From assembly GCA_963668605.1 (NCBI GenBank), contig OY764903.1, positions 5,208,001-5,272,000 on the forward strand: DNA of 64,000 bases, written 5' to 3'. Both the position numbers and the translations under genes were made by a program. Within the stretch, counting starts at the first letter, position 1. Each line of letters starts with the position of its first letter. The DNA is from G963668605 sp963668605 (lineage in GTDB: Bacteria; Acidobacteriota; Terriglobia; Bryobacterales; Bryobacteraceae). This document shows, in pieces, positions 18,557-26,572 of the stretch. The notes below the pieces were generated by a model, which was not told where the DNA came from, ran no database searches, and was given only the letters and a program-made list of their open reading frames with translations.

Positions 18557-19527
18557 GTGAGTGCGAAGTACAGCCGCCAATACACGTCGCAGCCGTCGCG
18601 CCGCTGCAGCTCCCGGATCTCCGCTTCGCTCGCAGCGAGCACACGCCGCAGGCGTTCCGCCCTTTCGGGAGAAAAGGTTATCCGGTTCCTCCAGAATAGC
18701 GGCAGGCCCTCGCATTTGCCGCGCGCAAACGCGAGAAAAGTACCATGCCGCAAGGCCGTCAAGCCCCACAACGATTGACCTACCAGGACGGGCCAACTCA
18801 AGCCGTCCGGCATGTGCCTGGCCGCCAGCCGCAACTGGTTGCGGGCCACCAGGCGGACCATGGCCGGGCTCCAGCGGCCCAGCGTTTCGCTGCCGCCGTG
18901 CCGGGCCACAGCCTTCGGCGCATAAACGCCACCGAAGCCCGCCGCCGCGCAGCGCAGCCCAAACTCGACGTCCTCGAGATACGAGCCGAAGTCTTCATCG
19001 AGAAGACCCGCCCGGCGGAACAGTTCGGCGCGAAATAAAGCCGCCGTAAAGGGCGCAAACGAGATCGGCCGTGTTTCATTCCACTGCGGGGCATCCTGTC
19101 TACCGTATCCGGCACGCCAGGCGCAACCGCCGCGGCTGAGCAGATCGAACCCACCGTCGAGCAGCACTGGCTGCCGCGCCTGAAGCAGTTTGCCCGAGGC
19201 GAACCAGACATCCGGCTGATCGGCCGCGGCCAGTAGTCGTTCGAGCCAGTCCGGGTCCGGGTCGACGTCGTTGTTGAGCACGGCGATCCATTCGCAGCGT
19301 GCGGCCTTGATGCCGCGATTCACGGCGGGAGAGAAACCGGCATTCTCGCCTATCCGGATGACCTTCGCTCCGGCAGCCTCCGCCAGTTCCGCGGAGCCAT
19401 CCGTCGACCCGTTGTCAACGACCAGGATCTCCACGGGCGCCAACGTCTGGTGCTGGAGCCGTTCGAGAACGGCCGCGAGCAGATCCCTGCGGTTCCAGTG
19501 CGGAATGACAACGGAGACTGCGCTCAT
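18553..19527 (-). CDS. Family 2 glycosyltransferase
   Basis: This 324-residue GT2 enzyme shows SVVIPHWNRRDLLAAVLERL, ILVVDNGSTDGS, the donor motif WIAVLNNDVDPDPDW and the acceptor motif SYLEDVEFGLRCAAAGF. It overlaps the following glycosyltransferase by four bases (ATGA) and lies one base after the DPM1-like GT2, so these genes form one translational unit. Family membership is secure but the sugar specificity is not readable. Confidence 0.9.
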   Translation of the reverse strand: MSAVSVVIPHWNRRDLLAAVLERLQHQTLAPVEILVVDNGSTDGSAELAEAAGAKVIRIGENAGFSPAVNRGIKAARCEWIAVLNNDVDPDPDWLERLLAAADQPDVWFASGKLLQARQPVLLDGGFDLLSRGGCAWRAGYGRQDAPQWNETRPISFAPFTAALFRAELFRRAGLLDEDFGSYLEDVEFGLRCAAAGFGGVYAPKAVARHGGSETLGRWSPAMVRLVARNQLRLAARHMPDGLSWPVLVGQSLWGLTALRHGTFLAFARGKCEGLPLFWRNRITFSPERAERLRRVLAASEAEIRELQRRDGCDVYWRLYFALT

Positions 19528-19528
19528 C

Positions 19529-20218
19529 TCACTCCGGCCGGCGCCTTCCCGAGAATCGCTTCTTTACCAGAAAGAAGAGGTTGTGAAATCCGTCGCGCCA
19601 TGGGCTGAGCTTGATCTCGCCGAGCCGCGAAGAATACTGGATAGAGATCTCCACAAAACGCACCTTGGGATTCTTGAGCGCCTCAATCTTGATCTCCTCG
19701 GAGAAGGCCATGCTGTCTGATTCGAGCGTCATCTCAGTGAGGATTGAGCGCCGGAAGACCCACATGCCCGACTGCGAATCACGCACCCAACGAAAATAGA
19801 GCAGCGACATCGCTACGGACAACACCAGGTTTCCGAACTTGTGTTTGAAGCTCATCGCCTGACTATCGCCGACGGGAAAGCGCGAAGCGTTGAGGAAGTC
19901 GGCCCGCAGATGCAGGAAGGCTTCGAGTAGGTAAGAGATGGCGTCGGGTGGATAGCTATGGTCGCCGTCGAGCGTCACGATGAGATCGCCGCTCGCCTGT
20001 GAAAAACCCTTCTTGTAACTCCGGCCGTAGCCGCGCACGGGCTCGCGGATGACTTGAGCGCCTAGGCTGCGCGCGACATCCGAGGTTCTGTCGGTGGAGC
20101 CGTTGTCGACGACGATCACCTCGTCGACGAACGTGGGCATGCGCCGCAAGACCTGCTCAATTCCCTGCTCTTCATTGAGGCACGGGATGATGACGGTAAT
20201 CTTCTGCTCTTTGTACAA
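19529..20218 (-). CDS. Family 2 glycosyltransferase, dolichyl-phosphate mannose synthase-like
   Basis: This short 229-residue GT2 has the DPM1/polyprenyl-phosphate glycosyltransferase pattern: TVIIPCLNEEQGIEQVLRRM, EVIVVDNGSTDRTSDVARSLG, YGRSYKKGFSQASGDLIVTLDGD and a C-terminal basic tail without a membrane domain. Such enzymes load a sugar onto a polyprenyl phosphate or start chain assembly. The start is uncertain: the only in-frame initiator ahead of the conserved strand is a TTG at 20218, with AAGGGA immediately before it, which is closer than usual. It is the first gene of its minus-strand block and lies 35 bases from the divergent secreted-protein gene. Confidence 0.85.
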   Translation of the reverse strand: MYKEQKITVIIPCLNEEQGIEQVLRRMPTFVDEVIVVDNGSTDRTSDVARSLGAQVIREPVRGYGRSYKKGFSQASGDLIVTLDGDHSYPPDAISYLLEAFLHLRADFLNASRFPVGDSQAMSFKHKFGNLVLSVAMSLLYFRWVRDSQSGMWVFRRSILTEMTLESDSMAFSEEIKIEALKNPKVRFVEISIQYSSRLGEIKLSPWRDGFHNLFFLVKKRFSGRRRPE

Positions 20219-20253
20219 TCCCTTATTGTACGAACTATCGCTATCATAGGATT

Positions 20254-20970
20254 ATGCGGTTTATCGCGAATCTGTTCGGCCTTGCACTCGTTTCAAGTTA
20301 TCTTTTCGCACAGGCGCCTGCTGCTGTGCCCGATCCTAAGGCTGCGCCTGCACCTGCTGCTACGGCTGTGTCCACTGCTGCACCTGCGCCAGTTGCTGCA
20401 CCTGTGCCTGCTGCTACACCTGCGCCCGCTGCTACGCCTGCTGCTTCCGGCCCCGGGCTTTCCAGTGTCCGAAGGGTCTACGTGTTGCCGATGCGCAGCG
20501 GCTTCGACCAGTACCTGGCCAGCCACTTGGCGAGCCGCAAGGTGCTGGAAGTGGTTACCGATCCGGCGCTCGCCGATGCGGTGATCAGCGAGACCGTGGG
20601 CGCTTCGTTCGAGGCGAAGATGCGCGATCTCTACGGCGACACGGATAAAGAGAAAGCGGAGAAGCAGGCCGCTGAAGAAGCGAAAGCGAAGGCGAAAGCA
20701 GAAGAAAAAGAAGACGGCGAAAAAGCGAGCGTGGAATTGCGCGGCGACACGGCCGGCGGCGAGCCGATGATCTCATCGTTTTCGCGTGGCCGCGGCACAG
20801 TCTTTTTTGTGGACGTGAAAACGAGGTCGGTGTTGTGGTCGGTCTACATGCCACCGAAGAGTCCCGGAGCGGAGCACGTCGAGGAGTCCGCGCGCCGGAC
20901 CGTTGCGGCGATCCAAGCAGAACTGAGACGGAAGAGCGCCAAGTCAGGGGTTTCCGGCTGGTTCAAGTAG
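20254..20970 (+). CDS. Secreted Ala/Pro-rich protein of unknown function
   Basis: This 238-residue protein begins with a signal peptide (MRFIANLFGLALVSSYLFAQ). A 45-residue Ala/Pro repeat follows (PAPAAT-type units encoded by imperfect cct-gct-gca tandem repeats), then a globular part with RRVYVLPMRSGFDQYLASHL, a charged helical KAEKQAAEEAKAKAKAEEKED stretch near 130-150 and a final strand pair (GTVFFVDVKTRSVLWSVYMPP). The Ala/Pro stretch is probably a flexible periplasmic linker. It is the only plus-strand gene within the polysaccharide cluster. I do not recognise a named family. Confidence 0.7.
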   Translation: MRFIANLFGLALVSSYLFAQAPAAVPDPKAAPAPAATAVSTAAPAPVAAPVPAATPAPAATPAASGPGLSSVRRVYVLPMRSGFDQYLASHLASRKVLEVVTDPALADAVISETVGASFEAKMRDLYGDTDKEKAEKQAAEEAKAKAKAEEKEDGEKASVELRGDTAGGEPMISSFSRGRGTVFFVDVKTRSVLWSVYMPPKSPGAEHVEESARRTVAAIQAELRRKSAKSGVSGWFK

Positions 20971-20983
20971 AGGCAACGCACCG

Positions 20984-23308
20984 CTAACCGCGTTTGGCGG
21001 CAAGCGAAGCTCGATAGGTTTGCGCCAAGCGAGCCGTCATCGTGGCCATGTCCCGATGCATGACGGCCTGCAATGCGCGGCGAGCCATATCAGCGGCTTT
21101 TTCCGGGTGATCGAGCAATTCGACGATGTGGTTTGCGAAAGCGGCCGGATCATCGGCCAGCGCGCAGACATCGCCATCTTCCCCAGCCAGGCCTTCGGCT
21201 CCCAGGCGGGTAGACACGCACGGAATTCCTGCGGCGAAGGCTTCCAATAGTTTCACGCGCATTCCGGATCCGCCCAGGATCGGGCAGACGAACAACGCAT
21301 AACGCGAGAGCGGCTCGCGAATGTCCTCTACAAAGCCACGCATTTCGATCGCGCTGTTCTCGCGTGTGAAAAAATGGCGCGGCGGCGGATCGGAACCCAC
21401 CACAACGAGCTTTGCCTCCGGACGCTGCTCCAGCACGAGCGGCAGGACCTGACGCGCAAACCAGCCCAGCGCTTCCGTGTTCGGAACGTGACGGAAGTTG
21501 CCCATGAACAGCATCGTATTGGGTTCGCGGCCATCGGGTTTAAACGCGTAACGTGAGACGTCGATGCCGGCGCGCAGATCGTCGTCGATGCGCGGTCCGA
21601 GGCGTGGCAGATAGGAGACGACGACCGCTTTGTTTTCCCGGCTGCACACCTGAATACGGTCGAGCTTTGGCAGCAGCCTGAGTTCGTAGCGCAAGGCCCG
21701 CAGGTATTCGAAAAACGCCATGGGTTTTTGCGCGCCGCTCATCGTGGGCAACTGCCGCGCGATCGACTGGAAGTAGATGTCGTGTTCAAAAAGAATGCAG
21801 CTCAGCCGCTTGTAGGGCTCAGCGTACTGGCCCATGGGCAGGTATTCCAACTGCAAGACATCGATCTGCTTCTGGTAGATTTGGCGATGGATCAACCACT
21901 CGAGATCGGCGTTCTGAAACTCGCGGATCGCATGCGGCGCGATGGAGCCGAACTGCGCGGGCTTACCCTCCACGCGCACGATGAACTCCGCCGACGCGCA
22001 CATCGGCCGGAAGATTTCGTGGGCCGCGCGCTCATGCGGATAGTCGAGCAGTGCGATCAGATGCACGTCGGCGAGTTTGGCGAGCGCTTGCAGCGTTTGG
22101 TACATGAAGACCGCGCCACCGTGTATGGGCGGGTAGATCGGGTACGGCGAAAGAAACAGGACGTTGAGCCTGGAGGGTTGCGCCGGAAGCACCGCGAAAC
22201 TGTCGCGGAAGTAGCCGCCCAGCGGGCGCCGGAATGCCTCCGTGTCGCTTACGACGGCGAGCGAATGAGCGTGCCAGCGTGAAATCAGAGCCGAGGGCAG
22301 TTGGCGAAATGCACGCAAGATGCCCGCCGCGTTGGCGCGCTCGGGCGAATCGCCGAAGAAGGCGCTGAGCAGAACGGCCGCTTGGGAGAAAGCCAAGTGC
22401 TGCAATAAACGTTTTGGCTCGTGGATGTTTTTCCAGCAAAACAGGACAAAGTTCTTCTTGAGCACGGCCTGGATGTATTCGTGCGAGAATTTCTTTCCGA
22501 TAGTTCCGCGATGCTCGTGATAAACCTTGCTCTGCGGCTGATAGAGCACCTTCCAGCCGCGCTTCCAGGCGAGGTAACCGATGTCGGTATCTTCGAGATA
22601 GAACGGCGCGAGGAGCGCGTCAAAGCAGCCGAGTTCGAGAAACTTGCGGCGGTCGAAAGCACATGATCCGCCACCGCCATAAAAGCATGGATAGAGATCC
22701 GTGATTTGCTCGTCGAGCCGGTGGCGCACGCGCAACGAACCGCCCTCCCACCAACCTTGCGTGAGGCCGGTCTCCTCGCGCAGGCGGGCCGGATCGCTGA
22801 AGAAGATCTGGCAGGAAACGGCAAACACCTTCTTGTCCGAAAAGCCAGCCAGGAGCGGCGCGAGGAATTCGCGGTCGACGCGCATGTCGCTGTTTAGCAG
22901 GACGACGATGTCATTGGTGGCGGCGCGAAAGCCAGCGTTCGAGCCTCCTCCGAAACCGAGGTTCTCCGGCAAGGCGAGCACCTTCACTTCGGGAAAGCGT
23001 TCGCGCAGAAACTGCACGCTGTCATCCGTGGAACCGTTGTCGACCACGATGATTTCGTTGCGCGGGTTCGCGCCCAGCGCCTCAATCACGGAAGGCAGAT
23101 ACTTTTCGAGCAGGTCGCGGCCGTTCCAGTTCGGGATCACAACGCTGGCCGCGCTGTTGTCCGCCGGCTCTTCGTGTATAGTGCGGCGCGGCCTGAAAAT
23201 CAGCGCAGCCAGATCGACCAGCGCCAATGCAGCGGCGGCCACGGCGAGCAGCAGTGGCGAGAGCAGCAGAAGCGGGAGGATGCGCAGCCAATACTTCAGT
23301 CGGGCCAT
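20984..23308 (-). CDS. Bifunctional glycosyltransferase: GT2 domain fused to GT4 domain
   Basis: 774 residues. An N-terminal membrane anchor (about 9-38) precedes a GT2 domain (about 53-300) with ASVVIPNWNGRDLLEKYLPSV, IIVVDNGSTDDS, VVLLNSDMRVD and LEDTDIGYLAWKRGW. From about residue 385 a GT-B/GT4 domain follows, with LNVLFLSPYPIYPPIHGGA, a TMLFMGNFRHVPNTEAL donor-domain start and the late motif GSGMRVKLLEAFAAGIPCVSTRLGAEGL. Two catalytic domains in one chain suggest alternating addition of two sugars, as in bifunctional polysaccharide polymerases. It lies one base downstream of the methyltransferase gene in the same operon. Confidence 0.88.
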   Translation of the reverse strand: MARLKYWLRILPLLLLSPLLLAVAAAALALVDLAALIFRPRRTIHEEPADNSAASVVIPNWNGRDLLEKYLPSVIEALGANPRNEIIVVDNGSTDDSVQFLRERFPEVKVLALPENLGFGGGSNAGFRAATNDIVVLLNSDMRVDREFLAPLLAGFSDKKVFAVSCQIFFSDPARLREETGLTQGWWEGGSLRVRHRLDEQITDLYPCFYGGGGSCAFDRRKFLELGCFDALLAPFYLEDTDIGYLAWKRGWKVLYQPQSKVYHEHRGTIGKKFSHEYIQAVLKKNFVLFCWKNIHEPKRLLQHLAFSQAAVLLSAFFGDSPERANAAGILRAFRQLPSALISRWHAHSLAVVSDTEAFRRPLGGYFRDSFAVLPAQPSRLNVLFLSPYPIYPPIHGGAVFMYQTLQALAKLADVHLIALLDYPHERAAHEIFRPMCASAEFIVRVEGKPAQFGSIAPHAIREFQNADLEWLIHRQIYQKQIDVLQLEYLPMGQYAEPYKRLSCILFEHDIYFQSIARQLPTMSGAQKPMAFFEYLRALRYELRLLPKLDRIQVCSRENKAVVVSYLPRLGPRIDDDLRAGIDVSRYAFKPDGREPNTMLFMGNFRHVPNTEALGWFARQVLPLVLEQRPEAKLVVVGSDPPPRHFFTRENSAIEMRGFVEDIREPLSRYALFVCPILGGSGMRVKLLEAFAAGIPCVSTRLGAEGLAGEDGDVCALADDPAAFANHIVELLDHPEKAADMARRALQAVMHRDMATMTARLAQTYRASLAAKRG

Positions 23309-23309
23309 T

Positions 23310-24602
23310 TCACTGTTCCTGAATCTCCGGTCCGACGTGGAGAGCCCGGCCCAGCTTCAGCCAGCGCGAGGAGCGGGCCAGGTTGACCTGCGTCTGGTAT
23401 CTGGCGACTGCCGCTTTCAATTCGTCGGTTTCGGCTTTCAGCGAGAGCGCCCAGACGGTCTGTGCGGCGGCCTCTTCTTCGGTCTTATGCAACAAGTCGA
23501 CGCAGCTCGCCAGTTCGGCGCACTTAGCTTCGAGTTCGCGAATCACCGCTTCGGCTTGAGCGGTTATGCGGAGTTCGGTTTCCTGGGCATGAGCGACAAA
23601 TTGGCGACTCTCGTCTTCGACGCGAGCGAGTTGGGCTTCGTAGCCCGCGGCCAGCTTGGCCATTTCCGCGTTCTGCGTGACGACCTCGTCCTGCAATTGC
23701 GCGATGCGCTGGCGTTGCGCGCCAACCTCCCCATTCAGCTTTGCGGCCCATTCGTTCTTCTGCCGGATTTCCTCGGTCTGGCGACGGAACATTTCCACAA
23801 GTTCCTGATGTTCCAAGCGGGCCGCATCGAGCCATTCGTTCTTGGTGACCAACTCGGTTTCGAGCCGGCTGATGTGAAGTTCACGTTCGCGTAGCAGGTT
23901 GGCAGTGGTTGGGAGATAGACGAAGGTGGGTGCGCCGAGTTGTCGTCCCAGCGCGCAAACCGCCAGGAAGAAGTTCGATTCGTCCGGCGCGATCGCGCTG
24001 CCGGCGATGGTGACTTCCGCGGATTCGTCCGGGTGGATCGGCTGAAACACAATGCCGGCCGCGTGGTTTTGGAGGAACAGCGAGACCGAAGGAAACAGCT
24101 CTTCGAGCGCAAGCCGGAACTCCTCGAACTCAAACTCGTGGTCGTGATACGGATTCGGTCCCGCGAGCTTGCGCGTCTCCGCATAGTAGAGCCGGTTCGG
24201 AGTGGAGACGATAAACTGACCGCCAGGGCGCAACACGCGCCGGGCCTCGACGAGCATTTCGCGCCATTCCGCGATGTGCTCGATGACCTCGAACGAGACG
24301 GCCAGGTCGAAAGAGGCATCGGCAAAGGGCAGGTTCGTGCAGGAGGCGCACGCGTATTGCAGATTCCCGGCTGGATACGCTTGGCGAGCGTCGGCAACGG
24401 CCGCGGCGGCGAGATCTATGCCTGTCGCCGAGCGTGAATGCCGGGCGAGCTCCGCCGTTCCGTAACCCATGCCGCAACCGATGTCGAGTACACGCTTGTG
24501 GCTGCACAGACGCGCGGCGAAGGCGTAGCGCGCCAGGTGTTCATTGAGCAGGTCCGGGTCTACCTGCCCGGGCACGACGCGCTCGCCCGTGAACTCAGCC
24601 AT
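23310..24602 (-). CDS. SAM-dependent methyltransferase with long C-terminal coiled coil (WbdD-like candidate)
   Basis: 430 residues. The N-terminal class I methyltransferase domain (about 1-165) shows motif I VLDIGCGMGYG (38-48), an acidic loop in ATGIDLAAAAV, post-I FDLAVSFEVIEHI and LRPGGQFIVSTPN. A middle region (about 165-235) is followed by about 170 residues of heptad-rich coiled coil (about 240-408) and a basic tail, SSRWLKLGRAL. The arrangement recalls WbdD, the O9a O-antigen terminator, in which a methyltransferase caps the chain and a coiled coil sets its length. WbdD also has a kinase domain, which is absent here. The 8-base overlap with the Wzt-type ATPase gene supports a role in export-coupled capping. 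Confidence 0.8.
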   Translation of the reverse strand: MAEFTGERVVPGQVDPDLLNEHLARYAFAARLCSHKRVLDIGCGMGYGTAELARHSRSATGIDLAAAAVADARQAYPAGNLQYACASCTNLPFADASFDLAVSFEVIEHIAEWREMLVEARRVLRPGGQFIVSTPNRLYYAETRKLAGPNPYHDHEFEFEEFRLALEELFPSVSLFLQNHAAGIVFQPIHPDESAEVTIAGSAIAPDESNFFLAVCALGRQLGAPTFVYLPTTANLLRERELHISRLETELVTKNEWLDAARLEHQELVEMFRRQTEEIRQKNEWAAKLNGEVGAQRQRIAQLQDEVVTQNAEMAKLAAGYEAQLARVEDESRQFVAHAQETELRITAQAEAVIRELEAKCAELASCVDLLHKTEEEAAAQTVWALSLKAETDELKAAVARYQTQVNLARSSRWLKLGRALHVGPEIQEQ

Positions 24603-25905
24603 TGGCTATGCTCCCTGCGGCCGGCGCGATACGGCTGTTCACCGCGACGCGGCAGGGCAGGTGGATGTAGCCATAGACCTGTCCTTCGCTGTGGCCCATC
24701 TGCAGAGTGATGGCGTTGTCGATCCAATCGCACATCTGATACTCGTCCACGGAACCGTCGGCGATGGCGGGCGAGAACGAAAAACTCGCCGGATAGAGTT
24801 CGGGTAGATCGATGTGGAAGTCCACTGTGTTAACATCGCCAGCCGCCATCGGGGCGATTTCGTGACCTTCGCGCAGGTTGTTGGTGCCGGCGAAATCAAT
24901 GCCCAGGTGGTTGCGCAACATGAAGCCGACATTGGGCTGGGAAATGGTGGCCTTTGCACGGACACTGATGCGCACAACTACCTTGGAGCGCGGCTCGAGC
25001 AGATGCAGTGGCTGACCGGATTCGTCGAGTACGGCGATGCCGATCACCTCAGCGCGTCCATCGCCATAGCGATGGTCGACGTTCGGAATGTGTGTGACGA
25101 TTTCGGGCGCTTCGACTCTCTCCGCAAGCGGCACGTGCACGTGCCGCTTCTTGTTGAGTTCGAGGTACGCGGAATCCTTCTCGACCATGGCAGCAAGGTA
25201 CTTGGCGACCACCTTGTCCGTGCCTCCGAGTTCGCGGATACGTCCATTATCGAGCCACATTGTCTGATCGCCGATCGCCTTGACGTCGCCGATCGCGTGC
25301 GAGACGAACAGGATGGTCACGCCACGCGATCGCAGTTCGTGGACTTTGCGCATGCAACGCTGCCGGAAATAGATGTCGCCCACCGCGAGCGCTTCATCGA
25401 CAAGTAGTATATCGGGATCGACGTGTATCGCCACGGCGAAGGCCAGGCGGACGGCCATGCCGCTGGAGTAAGTCTTGACCGGCTGTTCGATGAAATCGCC
25501 GATCTCGGCGAACGCCTCGATTTCAGCGAAGCGCCGGTCCATCTCTTTTCTGGAGAAACCGAGAATCGCCCCGTTCAGATAGACATTATCCCGACCGCTA
25601 AACTCCGGATTGAACCCCGAGCCGAGTTCCAACAATGCCGCGACGCGTCCGTGAACTGCTATGTTGCCGGACGAAGGCGCAAGGATTCCGGCCACGATCT
25701 GAAGCAGTGTGCTTTTACCAGAACCGTTTTCGCCGATGACGCAGAAGGTGGCTCCCTTCTTCGCTTCAAATGAAATTTCGCGCAGTGCCCAGAAGTCTTT
25801 ATGATAGGCGCGGCGGTTAAGCGTCAGAAGTTCCTGAAGACGATTGCCCGGGGAGGCGTAGATTGGATAACTCTTGGAGACGTCCTGGAACTCGACAGCA
25901 TTCAC
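24595..25905 (-). CDS. wzt: ABC transporter ATPase with C-terminal polysaccharide-binding domain (Wzt-type)
   Basis: 436 residues. The N-terminal nucleotide-binding domain (about 1-245) has Walker A GENGSGKST (58-66), the Wzt/TagH-type signature YSSGM (146-150), Walker B ILLVDE with AVGD after it, and an H-loop in LFVSHAI. The C-terminal domain (about 260-430) has the Wzt_C beta-sandwich pattern (VVVRISVRAKATISQPNVGFML, then IDFAGTNNLREG), which in O9a Wzt binds the capped non-reducing end of the glycan. It should power export of a lipid-linked polysaccharide across the inner membrane. The permease partner (Wzm) is not in the window, which is unusual because the two are normally adjacent. This is the first gene of the minus-strand cluster. 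Confidence 0.88.
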   Translation of the reverse strand: MNAVEFQDVSKSYPIYASPGNRLQELLTLNRRAYHKDFWALREISFEAKKGATFCVIGENGSGKSTLLQIVAGILAPSSGNIAVHGRVAALLELGSGFNPEFSGRDNVYLNGAILGFSRKEMDRRFAEIEAFAEIGDFIEQPVKTYSSGMAVRLAFAVAIHVDPDILLVDEALAVGDIYFRQRCMRKVHELRSRGVTILFVSHAIGDVKAIGDQTMWLDNGRIRELGGTDKVVAKYLAAMVEKDSAYLELNKKRHVHVPLAERVEAPEIVTHIPNVDHRYGDGRAEVIGIAVLDESGQPLHLLEPRSKVVVRISVRAKATISQPNVGFMLRNHLGIDFAGTNNLREGHEIAPMAAGDVNTVDFHIDLPELYPASFSFSPAIADGSVDEYQMCDWIDNAITLQMGHSEGQVYGYIHLPCRVAVNSRIAPAAGSIANG

Positions 25906-26276
25906 GAATAAGTCCTTGTGTCACGGCGCAGCGGCGAAATCAGACACTATGACGAATCTACTGAACAAGATACAACGCTGTCAAATAGGTGGCTGGGGAA
26001 AAGGCAGGAAAGAAATGAAAAGGGCGACCGCCGGTTCCAGTTGAATCGATTGCTATTCCAGCCCGAAATGCTGGAGCCGATCGTTTTCCCCGGCTGACTT
26101 AGTCCTATTTTGCGGTGCAAAATTCCGCACGCTCGCGATCACATATTAGGATCGTATCCGGCGTTCAAGGTTCTCAGCCGAGCAACTTCGGAGAACGGTA
26201 GTCGCCCTCATACTGTGGACGATCGATATTGACATCCTCCTCTCATCGAGAATCCCCCCACGCGCGGAGGAGTCAC

Positions 26277-26330
26277 AACTCAACTGTTATCAGTGAGTTA
26301 GAGGGAATCCGCATTCGGTCGTCCCTCTAA
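26277..26330. other. Two overlapping stem-loops, candidate structured RNA or attenuator
   Basis: Hairpin 1 (26277-26299) pairs AACTCA-A-CTG with CAG-TGAGTT: 9 bp, a bulged A and loop TTAT. Hairpin 2 (26298-26330) pairs TTAGAGGGA with TCCCTCTAA: 9 perfect bp and a 15-base loop. They share two T residues, so both cannot be fully formed at once. No T-tract follows, which argues against a plain terminator. Confidence 0.45.
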
Positions 26331-26402
26331 TTCATACTATGTACCCGACATGAAAGTTTGTCAAGAAAAAAAGCGTAGGGGCACGTCCGGGCGGAGCTGA
26401 AT

Positions 26403-26432
26403 TTGACAATCCGGCGAGGTGGCGAATACTCT
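26403..26432 (+). promoter_or_regulatory. Candidate promoter for tRNA-Met
   Basis: A consensus -35 TTGACA (26403-26408) is followed, after 16-18 bases, by weak -10 candidates: AATACT at 26425-26430 or TACTCT at 26427-26432. The start would fall about 30 bases upstream of the tRNA, inside the tandem repeat. The -10 is poor, so the call rests mainly on the -35 and the position. Confidence 0.45.
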
Positions 26433-26465
26433 AGAAGAGGTACTTCTTTAGAAGATGTGCTTCTT
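26432..26465 (+). repeat. 17-base tandem repeat, two units, upstream of tRNA-Met
   Basis: TAGAAGAGGTACTTCTT (26432-26448) is followed directly by TAGAAGATGTGCTTCTT (26449-26465), with 15 of 17 bases identical. Each unit is self-complementary (AGAAG / CTTCT around a 5-base centre), so it could be a pair of operator half-sites or two small hairpins. The repeat ends five bases before the tRNA 5' end. Confidence 0.55.
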
Positions 26466-26470
26466 CCTCG

Positions 26471-26547
26471 GCCGGGATAGCTCAGGTGGTTAGAGCGGCG
26501 GTCTCATAATCCGCAGGTCGGAGGTTCGAGTCCTCCTCCCGGCACCA
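26471..26547 (+). tRNA. tRNA-Met(CAT)
   Basis: The cloverleaf has acceptor GCCGGGA with TCCCGGC, D arm AGCTCAGGTGGTTAGAGC, anticodon loop CTCATAA with anticodon CAT, T arm GGAGGTTCGAGTCCTCC and an encoded CCA end. One T-T mismatch closes the anticodon stem. It lacks initiator features such as an unpaired 1-72 position. It is probably elongator Met, although tRNA-Ile2 (CAT, lysidine-modified) uses the same loop and cannot be excluded by eye. Confidence 0.9.
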
Positions 26548-26572
26548 CTTCCGTCAGCGAGACATTTCAATT

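Larger units (their letters stand above)
25906..26470. other. 565-base non-coding region with structured DNA
   Basis: No convincing gene lies between the Wzt gene and tRNA-Met. The stretch must carry the promoter for the minus-strand polysaccharide cluster, but I cannot identify one confidently. It contains two strong hairpins (26277-26330), a promoter-like TTGACA with a weak -10 before the tRNA and a 17-base tandem repeat (26432-26465), listed separately. A consensus -35-like TTGACA at 26229-26234 has no -10 partner. Confidence 0.6.

Noticed and set aside
26229..26234. Consensus TTGACA as a promoter
   Set aside because: No -10-like hexamer lies at 15-19 bases, so it is not supported.
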